Of a stretch of DNA of 64,000 nt, positions 21,746-34,028 are shown one piece after another. Within the stretch, counting starts at the first letter, position 1, and every line of letters starts with the position of its first letter. The DNA is from Delphinus delphis (Eukaryota; Chordata; Mammalia; Artiodactyla; Delphinidae): positions 51,302,006 to 51,366,005 of the forward strand of contig NC_082684.1 in NCBI RefSeq assembly GCF_949987515.2, written 5' to 3'. The translations under genes were made by a program, and so were the position numbers. The notes under the pieces are model-generated. The model made no database searches, was not told the DNA's origin, and worked only from the letters and a program-made list of their open reading frames with translations.

Positions 21746-24700
21746 TTTGCCTCAGGCTAGCTTGGTCTTCTCCAGTACAGTACTTACCACCAGTGGATAA
21801 AGTTCAAGACAAGACTTTTCCAGAGAGAGATGACGGGTGGTGATCTGTAGAATCCTGTAGTTTTGCTGCCCTTTTTTTGTCTGACTTTCAGTTCTGATAC
21901 AGCCCATGAGACCAGAAGGGAAAGAGGCAAGGGAAGATGAGGACTCCCACCAACATCAACAGGTCTGGAAAAGACCTGGTTCATCAGTGGTTAGTTTGCA
22001 ACTTTGGCTACAATAAAGTTTTGGAATTAACTGTGATTAGAGTTTTCTGTGTTCTCATGTATTATGTTTCCTGTTAACACAGGATGTGACACACAGTAAA
22101 CATTAATTAAATGTTAACTGATTTACAATTGAGTTAAATATCATTTCTCTTGTAGGTGCAGATAATTGCTTTTGCTTTCAAGCATACCTGAGTTTTTCAA
22201 TTCCATAGATTATGAAACTTAAAGACCTACAATAATTAAAGAAGTAAAAAAAAAAAAAAAGACACACACACAAGTGAAGGGAAAGGCACATCTCTTATTT
22301 TAACACTCATAGAATGGGTGGGATAAAGATAGGGCTACAGAGGAGTAACAACTTACTGGTCTAAGGCTTTCATACTAGACTCTTCAAGAAGACTGCTTAA
22401 TTTCAGCATGGGAATGCAATAGCGTTAAACTTTGCTTCTTTTCTGCTAGTACCTTTATGAGTTAACTACTCAAAATTTCTAACCGTAGTTAACTGTCCCA
22501 ATTTTCTCATTTAAAATATTTCAAATAGGAGAACCATGAAGGCACACTCTGTTTGAACACTTGGAAACAGTAGATGTCAAACCTGGATGATGAGTTTGGC
22601 TTCTTATGCACTGCTGAGTTGATGAATGGGAACTGCTGATAAATCCGTACATATGAGAACTTTCTGGAAGGTGGGACAGTGATGAAAGACAACTTTTTTT
22701 GTTATTGTTGTTGTTGTCTGGTGATTCCAAGTTAGCCTGTTTTACTACACTCTTGTCTCTGCTTGGTGTATACACATCTCTGTGCTGCTAATGGTTGATT
22801 TCTTTTTGGGAATGCTGGTTTCCAAAAGAATGGTCTAAGTAGGAATTTGGGGGTTAAGGAAATTCTAACTCAGAGCTATCCTTAATATTTTTGATTCAGT
22901 TGCAGCTTACCCTATATGATGCTTTCAAAATAGTCCTTCAAACATACATTTTTAATGAGTTACGTGACCAAACCAATTTAAAGAAAAGCCTGTATCTGCT
23001 GTGCTGACTGTAGAATAGTCATTACTCTGTCTAGCAGTTAACTCCATCAATAATGTTCATTAGTAGAATTTTTATATTATTGGTTTTTACTTTTACCAGG
23101 CATCTCTAGTTTTCTTGCTTTATGAATATTTAAAATACAATTGTAGAAAATGCCTTATTTCTCTTTCTTGAGAGAACTGGTTTTCCCTTCCTTGAATCTC
23201 CTATTTCTAGGGTATTTTACAGTGCCAAACTGCCTCTTAGGGGTCTCTTATTACCAACCCTTAAGCTCATTAATAATTCATGCTCCAGCTGTGTGAATTG
23301 GGAGCTTTAATTAGCTATTACTATTTTCCAGAAAAGACAGTTTCATTTATGAGTTTTATTTCATGGGACAAACTACTTAAGGAATATGGACATTTAAAAA
23401 TAACTTTATCTGAAATGTGTTTCAGGATCCAAATTTATTCTTCATTGTATTTCCATTTTATTTTAGGTTTGAAAGCTTATTTATAAAATATTATTTTTGT
23501 AGATTAGCATATTTTTTCCATTTAAATGCTTACAGTATTCGACAAATGCTTTTGCTTAACCTTTTCCCGATATCCCATTTTGATTGCCCATCAAATCTCA
23601 AGTGGTTAGTTTCATGTATATTTTTTTATGGACTGTAAATTTGTGAGATGTATAAAGAGCCGCTTCCGTTTCTGTCTAATATTTCATGAGCTTTTGTACT
23701 TAGTCTAAACACAATTAAAGTAGCCTTTAAAGATTTGAAATGATTACTTTCTGTTGTCATATTTTGACATTAGTCAACGCTAAGGGTATTGGACCTTCAA
23801 TCAGGCAGAACTTGGTCTCAAGACCAATACAGTCCATGCATCTCCGAGGAAACACAGTTAGGGTCACTCTGAGAGGGCTCTGCACATGCTGATCTTGTGA
23901 TCAGAAGGTACGGCTGTCCAATTACTCTAAAAGCGCTCATAAAATTTTTTAAAAAATTAAATTACTTTGAATTCAATTTAAATGCTTCAGAATTCACAGG
24001 AAATAGGAAGAGCAAGGATGTTGCAAAATCTAATACCACAGTTTGCCAGATCTTTGGGCCTTGAGCCATTGGGTCTGACCAATATTCCTCTGAGCTCATC
24101 TTTTTAAAGAGATGGTGAGATGATTTTATAAGGTAAAAGTGCTACAATTAAGTGTAGTACAAAAGAAAACCTTTGGAACTGGAGAAATTTAGAAAACTGT
24201 GTAAATTTGAGTTTAATTTACTTGGATAAATTAACTCTTTATTTCATCTGAATAAGTGTCCCTAGATAAACTTGAGAAAACCCAAGAACCCATTCAACAG
24301 ATATATTTTTATTTGCCTCTAGAATGACAGTATGTAAGTCAGTCTGGGAAAATATTCCAACTAAGGCAATTTCTTAGACATTTGAGATGTACACATATTT
24401 ACTTTCTTGTGAACTATTATATTCAGGCTGAAGACATCTTGGAAAGATTGTCCCATAAAAAGTAGCTGATGTTTACAGCTACTTTATCAAACAATCTCTC
24501 TTCTACTTTTAATTTCACAATATGCAGAATTCTGTACATGGTCAGTTCTCAGCTTCTTTTGCTGCTATTTTAATTGTTTACAATGAAAACTTTTACTGTT
24601 AGGCAAGTAGTTTTATTTATTGACTGATTAATCATCTAATTTCAAGTTAGGTGTGACTGTGTGTGTCTGGTTTACCACTAGGACATTGTATGTGGATTAA

Positions 24701-25357
24701 ATGATTACAGAAAGGACTGTGCTAAATAATGATTTACTGAGTACCCATGAGTGCATTGACTATACCAGGGAAAGATATATTCCTTTATCTGGCTTCATTT
24801 CTGTCTCTGCTATAAATAACCTTTAAGTCTTTTGGGATCTTGGTTTGGTTTTTGGTTACTTGCTAATTGGCATTTGAATTATAATTTCACAAATTATAAA
24901 CAGAGGACTAGGTCTCAAGGTATAAAGCCAGTGTTTTCCTTATGCAAATATTTCTGTGAAAAAGGTGACATTATTTTTCACACCGATTTTAGTTTCTTGC
25001 GATAAGTGAAACTGGAAGAAGGTCTGTTTCCTCATTATGCTATAATACCCCCTGTTCAAAAACCACGGCCATATTACATTTTATATTCCTTTTGCTTCTT
25101 CACCTTGGTAAGGTTTCTGTGAAAGATTTCAAGAGCTGATTGTATTTCAGAGCATGTTTGAAATGGAAATATGGATCCTCCAAGGAATTTGTGTTATCTT
25201 GGAGGTACTTTAGAAGAGGGGAAAGAAGCAAAGATATAAGTGAGGAGAAAGTAGGTAAAAGGACTTTCACATTTAGGTGAGCATAGATTGATGGAGGTTT
25301 ACTTTATGGGGACTCTAAGTGGTAACCGTCAAACTGTCATTTTGTATCTTCACCTTC
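21746..25357. other. unassigned AT-rich sequence, 3.6 kb
   Basis: The longest stretch in the first half in which I recognise no repeat family or coding sequence. It contains a run of 14-15 A at 22246-22260 followed by an acacacaca tract, a gttattgttgttgttg tract near 22701 and a faint MIR-like 3' end near 22060-22125 ('gacacacagtaaacattaat'). It may be unique single-copy DNA or hold repeats too old to see by eye. Confidence 0.45.
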
Positions 25358-25830
25358 TATTTTAGTCAGAATTCTTTTGGTTGCAAGTGACCGAAAACCC
25401 AACCCAGACTGGCTTGGCTTGTTTAAAAGATGGAGTTTATTGGTACCTATGAGTGAGATGTCATGGAGTCTCAAGTGTGCCTTGATTCATGGCTCAACCC
25501 ACACTACCAAGAACTGAGCTCCTGTTATCCGATGTTGGCTTTATTTGGGGACTTCGCATAGTTATGTGGTGCCTGTCAGCAATCCAGAGATTTAGATCCA
25601 GGGCGAGAAAACAAGGATCCTTGTCTCAGTGTTGCAAGAAATATCCTGAGAGTCACAAGGACTAGACTGGATTAGGTTACCCTCCTACCCTACGCCAGTC
25701 ATTGTGGCCAGGGAAGGTCTGACTCTGACCGAAGGAGCTTTACCCCCAGAACTGCAGAGGCGGCCTGTCCAGATCACGTTATTTGAGAGGAGGAGCTGAC
25801 CTCCAAATAAAAATTGAGGCAGTTTCCGGA
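25358..25830. repeat. old interspersed repeat, family not assigned
   Basis: It opens with 'cagaattcttttggttgcaa' and 'gtgaccgaaaacccaaccca', a phrase seen in many dispersed mammalian copies, and later has 'gccagtcattgtggccaggg', also a common phrase. I recognise the repeat type but cannot name the family with confidence. Confidence 0.45.
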
Positions 25831-26140
25831 AGGCGACAAGGAGTTTGGGGAGGCAAAGGGCAATGTCCACTACACACACCATACGGAGCCCCCTTTGACT
25901 GGACTTACTAGGTAGGCATTAGGTTATGTTTTTGTTCCCAGGACTCCATAAAAGTCCAAAACCTGAATACCATCTGAAGTATACTCATTCAGTAGGAGGA
26001 GAATTTATCCCTTATTTACTTTCAGGCTCCCAAAGAGCAAGGATTAATCCTAGATACAACTTTTAACCTTTAATTATTGAATACCAAGTAAGAAAGGGAA
26101 TATTTCCCAAATCCAAATATTTGATATTAAACATGCATAT
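25831..26140. other. unassigned sequence
   Basis: No element recognised. Supplies the left target site of the next SINE. Confidence 0.45.
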
Positions 26141-26152
26141 AACACTTGAAGA

Positions 26153-26353
26153 GGGCTTCCCTTGTGGTGCAGTGGTTGAGCGTCTTCCTGCCGATGCAGG
26201 GGACACGGGTTCGTGCTTCGGTCCGGGAAGATCTCACATGCCGCGGAGTGGCTGGGCCCATGAGCCATGGCCACTGAGCCTGCACGTCCGGAGCCTGTGC
26301 TCTGCAATGGGAGAGGCCACAGCAGTGAGAGGCCCGCGTACCGCAAAAACAAA
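26153..26353 (+). mobile_element. CHR-1-type tRNA-Glu SINE, full length, plus strand
   Basis: A full-length cetacean SINE with a tRNA-like head 'gggcttcccttgtggtgcag', an internal B box 'gggttcgtgc', a GC-rich body and an A tail interrupted by C. It is flanked by a perfect 12-bp target-site duplication, aacacttgaaga, at 26141-26152 and 26354-26365, proving insertion by L1-driven retroposition. It differs from the cleaner copy at 48792 by several CpG-type changes. Confidence 0.95.
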
Positions 26354-26365
26354 AACACTTGAAGA

Positions 26366-28397
26366 TGTTTGGAAGTTTATCTAAAACTTCAAACCTTTTT
26401 AGAATCTGATAAAAGCTGTCAGCTCTCTCTCCAGAAAAACGTACATGGGCACATACACACAAAATATGACATATAATTTGAGGGCTTAGCAATTCCAACT
26501 GAAAACTGACAAAATCCCACTACTTATCCAAAGATGGCATACCTTCTATGATACCCTAGCAAAACGTTGTCCAGTTTAAATTTGAAATCTCCAGGACCTG
26601 GCCCAACTTTGGTCCTGGCAACCCTGGACAATATGGCCACCTCAGTCTGCTAGTCACCTCAGAAGCTTCCTCAAGGCTTACACTTTCATCCTTCACTTAA
26701 ATCTAGGCTTTTGCTTTTGTTCCTTTGTCTTTGAATAAGGATTCTCTCCCCTGTGTCTCTAAGCGATTGGACATCCACTGATGGAGACCTCATGGCCCCT
26801 GGAGGGTGTCAGCACCATTCTTAGGCTGCTCTGTTAGTTCCTGCTTATATTGAACCCCAAACTGCCCTTTTGTAGCTGCTGCCCTTTTGGGTTGAGGCCG
26901 CATGGAGTAAGCTCCAGACTACAGAGCAGTGTGGGGTGGGGGACAGGTTTACTTTGTCTATGTTCCTCTAGTAGCTTCACCTCCAGAACTGAGCAGGGCC
27001 TCTACCCAAATAACACCTAAGAGTTCTCCCACCCCGTGTTCCTTCTGATGAAAATACTCAGGTCTCTGTTACAGGAGAAACATTATTCTTTTTAGCTGCT
27101 GCCTCTGCGATTCCTTTTTCTGTCTACTCAAACCAGTGCTTCTGGAATGGGAGCTCAGTTTGGAGGTGGTCTCTTAATTACTAGTAATCTACCTGCAAGT
27201 TGTATTGGTAGGTATAGGAAGCTGGTGCTATAATCTTATGGGGTCAGTGGTCCATGTCTGCTTGAGGTGAAGAGATTTCATTTTCACTTTAAAGAGTGGA
27301 TCACATAGACTTTTAACATGCATTCTTCTCTTTTAAGCCCTTATTTGCTCTGCAATCAGTAGATAAGTGAAGGGCCACAGGTGCTGCCAGCATCATTGCA
27401 ACCTCTTGCTCTTTGTTTCCCAGAAAGACTCTCTGTGCCAGTGGAATGAGCTTTATTTTTGAGAATCTAAAATATGGAGCTGCTTAAACATACTGGCAGG
27501 GAAGCCAGTGGCAGTAGCTTTTCAAGTGGTCCTCTAGACTGGTTAGGAGAGAGCATTCAGGGGTAGCTGCTGCCAGAGTGTTACTTGGACGTTCCTCTCT
27601 GTCCGTGGTAAACGTAGCTTCTCAGCTTTGGGCTGGAACTAACCTTCTGTAGGAATTTTTGAGCACATAAGCAGGTTTGACAGGGGGCAGGCATGGAAGC
27701 CCAGAGGCTTTTTGTGCCCTGTATTGGAGTCAGCATTTCTAAAATCCCCATCGGGTGGGTACCAACATCACATAGGAAGAGGTGTAAGCTAGGAGGCAAC
27801 TCAGGGGGAGTTAGAAGCGAAGCCAGATGAAGTTGGCTCACAGCAGGCACCATAGGAAATAAGGGAAGAGGGAAGGTAATGCTGCAGGGAGAAATTCTAA
27901 GGCAGCACTGAAACTGGATAGTAACCAGGAGATGCACAAATATAGAAAAAGTTAATGCTAAATAGCTGAATGGGAAAAAGCAACACAACCCTAACTTGAC
28001 CAAGTACTTTGTAGGAACCAAGCTTGAACAGATAAAGCTTACATAAATGTGGTCAGTTTCAGGCCAATGCAAGATATTCATGTTTTCTCAGATCCTACCT
28101 ACTGTCTGATCTTGCCTCAAATAAAAGTAGGACAAATGCTTGAAGAAATCCTATCTGCGAGATTCTGGCTTACACAGGGCAGCCTCAGAGGTGGCCAAGC
28201 ATGTGGGTTCCCAGGGAGGGTAGAGCGGACCTGTTGACAGCCCTCCCCATAATCAGCTCCTATCCCACTCTTAGTAAGCAACTGGGTTCTTCCCAAGTTC
28301 CACCCTAGTTCCCAAGCCAGTCCTGAGACTTAGGATACAAATGAATAGTCTTCACCGCATTCCTTCCTTCCTGCCTCCTTCCCTTCCATTATTTGTT
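26366..28397. other. unassigned sequence, 2 kb
   Basis: No repeat is recognised with confidence. A minus-strand open frame at 27581-28081 (166 codons) has no recognisable domain. The 26560-26760 part is faintly L2-like. Confidence 0.4.
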
Positions 28398-28715
28398 CTT
28401 TCTGTCATCTACAGATATTTACTAAGCACCTACTAGGTGTCAGGAATTGTGCTTGGTGTTAGGGATTCCGAGGAGAGAATGAAGATGCAGTCCCTGCCTT
28501 TCTGGAGCTTCCAACTAAGTAAAAGAGAGAGAGAATCAAATAATCATATAAATCCATGTGTAATGATAAACCTTGATAAGTGCCATGAAGGGAAGACACA
28601 AGATGCTATATAAGTGTCTAACAACAGGGCCTTAGTTTTAGGGCTTAGTGGAGGCTTCTATCAGGATGCACCATTTGAGCTGAGGTTTGAAGGATGGATA
28701 GGAGTTGCTAGTTTT
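28398..28715 (-). repeat. L2 3'-end relic, minus strand
   Basis: Reversed L2 end in order: 'atttactaagcacctactag', 'tgtcaggaattgtgcttggt', 'cagtccctgcctttctggag', 'aaaccttgataagtgccatg' and 'accatttgagctgaggtttg'. One of the clearest L2 copies in the window. Confidence 0.8.
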
Positions 28716-30270
28716 ACAAACTCATAGGTCAGGGTTGCTAAGGAGAAATATGCCTGTTTCCCTCTCCTCTTCCTAAGTACCCAGGGATGTATGACTTAAC
28801 ACTGCTCAGGAGTGCAATTCCATGCCATGATGTAGCAGAACCTGTCAACCTGCTCATCCAGCACCTTCTCTAAGACAGATAAGAATGTAGTCCCAACAGG
28901 ACTCCTCTCTGTCTTATTTTGCTTCTGTTTCTTTCTTTTTCCCGAAGCTGCATAGCAAAAATATGTACTTTGGTTCTTCCATTCACTTTAACTTCATTTT
29001 ATTTTGTCAGTTCCAATATTCATCTCTCCTAATCATTACTGACAGTGCATGGGTCACCTTGCACAATGCCTGGCATGTAGAATCTACTCAGCAGTCATCA
29101 TTCCTTTTTCAGCAGAAGCCCAATGTCTTGCATTTATAGTGACTTTCTTTAAGGACTTAATTGCTCGCCTCTGAACGGTAGATAAGTCACCCAGGGGAGC
29201 AGAGCTTTCCTCCCACATTTAGTCTGACATTGGTGTGAGATGCTTTATAAATGGTAGAAGATCTTGAACCATGGTGAGATTCTGCTTACAAGTTGGGGTC
29301 TCTAAGCCCAGTCTCCTGCTTGGCCAACTACTAGACTTCAGAGACGTCGTTGGATTTCAAGGCTTCCAGGGATATAACAGGGCCTGGGGGAATATTAATG
29401 CATTGCTTCTGCAAGATGGTTTTGGCCATTCTGTATGGAGCCTGGGCTTCAGACCAGTCTTTTGCTCTAGGAAATTTCTCCCAAGTCTTTACATAACTAT
29501 TAATACTGAATGTTGAATTCATCTTTGTTGACTCAGTAAATGCTGCTGATGCAACAGTAAAATCCTATTCTTGTCAAATTTAGTTCTGTTCTTTACATAT
29601 ATTCCTAGTGCTGGGAAATTTGACATGGTTGTATCTTATTCTCATCAATGGGAAGGTGAGGAATTATAAATTTTCATTTACATATTGCTAACTAGATACC
29701 TTGATGTAACATTTTCACGGTCTCTTGGGTATTAGGCATGGGACTTTGTTCTTGCTGCTTGATTTTGGAAAGGAAGGGTCAACAGGGAAATATAAAATAG
29801 ATAATTCAAATCTGTTTAGCAACTGATTTACTGAAGATTAGTTTCTTGACACTATTCTTGCCCTTTTCCATGAATGTTAGAAAATATGTTATTCCATAGG
29901 AAATTTTGATGTAATACTTAGCCAGTCTCCATACAAATAGGAAATTTGCTTGTAGTTTTGTGTTCCTCACTAGAATTATTTTTCAACTGAAAGGCTTTTC
30001 TGAAATCAGAGTTTGGCCTTTTTAATCCTGTGTGATTTTCAGGGGGAAGACCTCTCTCAGTGTTTCCTGAAATCCTTCCCCAGTGGTTGAACCTCGCACA
30101 GCTCCCATTGGCCAACACATTTCTGAGCAAGGGCTTTACAAAAGTGGCTGCAAAAGTTTTCTTTTTATACCCGTCTAAACACCAGGTTCTACTAAATGCA
30201 AATGGGATACACATGATTGGAGCGATATCATTTTATTAAAACTCTTCTCATAACCCAGCTCTAAAAGGCC
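28716..30270. other. unassigned sequence
   Basis: Nothing firm. A short 'tgcacaatgcctggcatgta' near 29062 resembles an L2 or MIR 3' end. Confidence 0.4.
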
Positions 30271-30311
30271 TTTATGATAGCTAAGTTATTTTTTATGATA
30301 GCTAAGTTATT
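30271..30311. repeat. two-copy tandem duplication, 21-base unit
   Basis: The stretch tttatgatagctaagttatt occurs at 30271-30290 and again, identical, at 30292-30311. Confidence 0.95.
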
Positions 30312-32225
30312 GATGCTGAATAGTTCAGCAAATTGGGTTGTTGTGAAGCACACCTGCCATGCCTTATGCATGAAACATGTCTTTCACAGATCAGCGCTGT
30401 CTGTTGCCTGGTCCTGGAGTCCCAGTAGCACCACTTCCCAGGGTGGGGGAGTGTGCCTCTCTTGGGAGCCACGAACTGGTGTCACAGACACAGCCATCAG
30501 GCCAACACTTGGTTACACTGTTGTCTTCGAAATGTAGCGCATAATGGGGAAAAGGTTTAATTAATGTGCTACAGTAATGTGTCTGTTTATAAAGAAATAA
30601 TGTACTATAAAATTAAGCCACGTATAGTGAATGTCCCTCCTAATGGCGAGGCTGGCATTTTAAGTGATCAGTAAATCACTTAAATATTAAGACTTTCTTG
30701 AAGAAGGGTAATAAAAGGAGACATTTGGAAATGGTAGGTACTGGCACATACAATTATCCACGAAATAAAACATTTTTATTGTGATCCCAGTGTTAATCAC
30801 ATTGTAGAACAGGCTGATCGGGAAATGTGATAAATTGTATCTGAACAATTTCATTTCCAACATGATTAACCTACATGAGAATGTAAGTCCCAAATATTTA
30901 AACCTGACTTTCCTCAGAGGACAGCCGTGCTTTAGTTTCCTGAGGCTGAAAGATTACTTGTAAAGCTGCTAAGGCTACTTGGTCACATGGTTTAATCCTT
31001 GTTTATTTGGATCATGGTATCTAGGTTTATAACTTCTCCCAGCTTCCTCCCTCTGGGCTGTCTTTCGTCTCGTTGGGCAGAACTCTATTCTCAGGTCTTT
31101 CCTGCTCCCCTCACCGTAAAGAGTTCTCCCCCACTTCTGGCATCTGCTGGCATGATCAGTCCTACGTGGTCTCCTTGGCCTAGTTCTTTGGTAGGTGATG
31201 CCCCATTGCTTCTAAGGAAGTCATCTGAGGGCTGACCTATAAGGCTTGATGTTGCCCAGCTGTCCCCTGGAGCTGTTTAATACTTCCTCTATGACCAGCC
31301 TCCTTTGATCATGGCGTTCACATCCAAGGAAACCAAATGGACCAGGTGGCTGTACCGTTTTTCTCCAAGGGTTCAGGCTTTTCCACTAAACTCCTCCTTT
31401 CTGGCATAATACAATTTGATTATCAAAATCATCTACTTTAAGCCTTATTAGACAACATGCTCCCAAACCATCATGTGTATTTCCCTCCCTCATTAAAAAA
31501 AATTTTTTTTTAAAGTTAACATATGGTTACACTAAGTAGTTATAATCAAAAAACAGACAAACAAGAACTTGGATTCTCCAGCCTTTGCATATTATATATG
31601 ATTAAGTGTATTCTGCAAAATGGAAATTGTGAAGTGTTAAGCCAATAGTGTTTTAGAAAACATCCGTTTATATTTAATCTTTTTCTAGGTTACTATATGC
31701 AAGCTAGATTATCTTTAGGGGGGTTTGTAAAACAAAATTGTAAATTTCAAAATGTTGTGCTTAATGGGCTGTGGTCCTGAATCCCGGATCTCTACTGGTG
31801 AAAATTTGGCAGGTTGGGAAGTGAGATGAGGGTTTAATGAACAAAATCTAATCTAAGAGATGGAAATGCTGTTCCTCTTAAATACAGAGAAATTAATGGG
31901 CTGGAAAAGGCACAAACAATTTCTGCCACGGCACAGAGTGATTTCCGTAATGGAGAGGATGGAGGCTGGCTGGTTGGGGTGTGTATTAGGCAAGTACTGC
32001 TGGTGGCCAAACCTGGCAAGTGGGAATTATGAAGTCTTTGTCATTCCCGCTCAGGATCCCTTGCTTTAGTTCATACTGGTGTTCCAGGGCCCTGCAAGGA
32101 GGTGCTTTTGATTGGTTTAAAGGCCAATGGATGTTTGTTTCTTTAACTCAATAGAACATCATGTAATCAGGAGCTTTCTTACTGTGACCTTGAGTAATTA
32201 GAACATGACCACTGTTAGAAGATGA
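30312..32225. other. unassigned sequence
   Basis: No repeat recognised. The 30560-30900 part is AT-rich with no low-complexity runs. Confidence 0.4.
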
Positions 32226-32235
32226 GGATTTAGAG

Positions 32236-32451
32236 TTTTTTTTTTTTTTTTTTTTTTTTGCGGTACACGGACCTCTCACTGTTGTGGCCTCTCCCGTTGC
32301 AGAGCACAGGCTCTGGACCTGCAGGCTCAGCGGCTATGGCTCACGGGCCCAGCCGCTCTGCAGCATGTGGGATCTTCCTGGACCGGGGCACGAACCCATG
32401 TCCCCTGCATTGGCAGATGGACTCTCAACCACTGCGCCACCAGGGAAGCCC
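32236..32451 (-). mobile_element. CHR-1-type tRNA-Glu SINE, full length, minus strand
   Basis: Reversed full-length copy: a T24 tract (32236-32259), 'gcggtacacggacctctcac', the body, and the tRNA head ending 'ccaccagggaagccc' at 32451. Target-site duplication ggatttagag at 32226-32235 and 32452-32461, perfect. Open frames read through it are translations of the SINE and not genes. Confidence 0.95.
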
Positions 32452-32461
32452 GGATTTAGAG

Positions 32462-32956
32462 ATTTTTATCAATGGAAAAGATTTTCTCTTACCTCCAGTT
32501 AACTTTCTGCTCTAAATGCTGATAGACTTTCTCTTCTAGTATAAGTTAACCAAATCTCTAAGAAGTATCTCTAGTTGCGATTTAGTTATGAGCCAAAGTC
32601 AGTTGCTAGGGGCAACCAGGACAGAAGCAGTTAATTAATTCACTTCTGTCATTGTGTATGGATTAAGCCACTGAGTCCTGGTTTGAGAGAAAATGGACCG
32701 GGTGGGAATGCTTAGCTGGGCTTGGGGAGTGGTGACGAATAGCCTGGCTTCAACCCCATCCCACCCTTTTCCACCTCCATTTCCCAACAGGAAGTTAGTA
32801 GCTTTTTTCTAGGAGTCGGTAAGGGAAGTAGATGAGGAGGCAGGGCATGAACTCAGCGTGCTGTGGAGAAAAGATCCTCAAAGGGAATAAAACAAAGGCA
32901 TGAAACTGACATAAGCTATTGGTTAGTGCCTAGCAGGTGGCAACAGGGCCCTATTA

Positions 32957-32960
<4 letters not shown>
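32462..32960. other. unassigned sequence
   Basis: No element recognised. Confidence 0.45.

Positions 32961-32998
<38 letters not shown>
32961..32998. repeat. (TG)19 microsatellite
   Basis: An uninterrupted run of 19 TG units, likely polymorphic in length. Confidence 0.98.
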
Positions 32999-32999
<1 letters not shown>

Positions 33000-33465
33000 T
33001 GGTGAGAGCTGTGAAACTTCTGGATAGCTAGGAGTTAATTCCAGCTCTGGCAGTGAAGAGCACACAGCACTGTGCAGTCCAGGAGGCCTGGATTCACATA
33101 GTATCAGAGAATCACAAACATGGCCCTAGAGAGCTAGTGACATAGGCACAGGTATTTGCCGACTGGACTGTCCTTCTCCAGGTGGCCCATTTGGGTGGGG
33201 AGTGGTGAGTAGTGGGTGGTCCAGGGCCTGCAGTGCTAATTGTCACCAGAACAACATCAGAGGATGGCAGGTGAATTTACTCCTGAGAGGAACAAAGCAG
33301 AAATATTGGGGGCTTTGAAATCTTAACCTAAACCAAGGACAAAGCCAGAGCAGAGAGTAATGGCTTGCTTCCAAGTTAAAATTTGGAATGAATTAATAAG
33401 AATTATAAATGAGATGATGAACAGCAGTCCTGGGAACTGTTGGAAGTGGTCTGTATCTTAGGCTT
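32999..33465. other. unassigned sequence
   Basis: No element recognised. Confidence 0.45.
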
Positions 33466-33468
33466 CAG

Positions 33469-33475
<7 letters not shown>

Positions 33476-33511
<36 letters not shown>

Positions 33512-33701
33512 GGTACGCGAGCCTCTCACTGTTGCAGCCTCTCCCGTTGCGGAGCACAGGCTCCACATGCGCAGGCTCAGAGGCCATGGCTCACCGGCCC
33601 AGCCGCTCCGCGGCATGTGGGATTTTCCCGGACCGGGGCACGAACCCGTGTCCCCTGCATCGGCAGGCGGACTCTTAACCACTGCGCCACCAGGGAAGCC
33701 C
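33476..33701 (-). mobile_element. CHR-1-type tRNA-Glu SINE, full length, minus strand
   Basis: T34 tract (33476-33509), then 'gcggtacgcgagcctctcac', the body with preserved CpGs ('agccgctccgcggcatgtgg', 'gaccggggcacgaacccgtg') and the head ending at 33701. Target-site duplication cagatttact at 33466-33475 and 33702-33711, perfect. The long pure tail and preserved CpGs suggest one of the youngest insertions in the window. Confidence 0.96.
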
Positions 33702-33706
33702 CAGAT

Positions 33707-33737
33707 TTACTAAAAAGTAAATGTTACTTTTTAGTAA
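33707..33737. repeat. perfect 14-bp inverted repeat, 3-base loop
   Basis: Arm ttactaaaaagtaa at 33707-33720, loop atg, arm ttactttttagtaa at 33724-33737. All 14 pairs are complementary. It overlaps the right target-site duplication of the SINE at 33476-33701. Confidence 0.97.
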
Positions 33738-33804
33738 TGTTACTCCAGAGAAGAGTTATTTTTCCGTTTGAAGCTTTTTTTAATTGTTCATAATGTTTTC
33801 TAAA

Positions 33805-34028
33805 AAACATTTTAAACTGAAGTATAGTTGATTTACAATATTGTGTTAGTTTCAGGTGTACAGCAAAGTGGTTCAGTTATGCATGTATATATGTATATAT
33901 ATATCTATTCAGGTTCTTTTCCATTATAGGTTATTATAAGATATTGAATATAGTTCCCTGTGCTATACAGTAAGTCCTTGTTGTTTATCTATTTTATGTA
34001 TAATAGTGTGTATCTGTTAATCCCAAAC
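33805..34028 (-). mobile_element. 5'-truncated L1 3' end, minus strand
   Basis: Reversed L1 3'UTR: 'gaagtatagttgatttacaa', 'tgtgttagtttcaggtgtac', 'ttccattataggttattata', 'agatattgaatatagttccc' and 'gtgtatctgttaatcccaaa'. The same subfamily as the copies at 36457 and 62345 and older than the 7-kb L1. The 5' truncation is near 34028. Confidence 0.88.

Noticed and set aside
22246..22260. A15 run as the tail of a processed pseudogene
   Set aside because: The 200 bases upstream show no coding similarity or repeat body and no flanking duplication was found.
26153..26230. tRNA gene
   Set aside because: The tRNA-like head with A and B boxes belongs to the SINE. It continues into the SINE body and tail and has target-site duplications, so it is not a functional tRNA.
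27581..28081. 166-codon minus-strand open frame
   Set aside because: No recognisable domain, mixed hydrophobic and proline-rich composition with no start context or splice support. Most likely chance.
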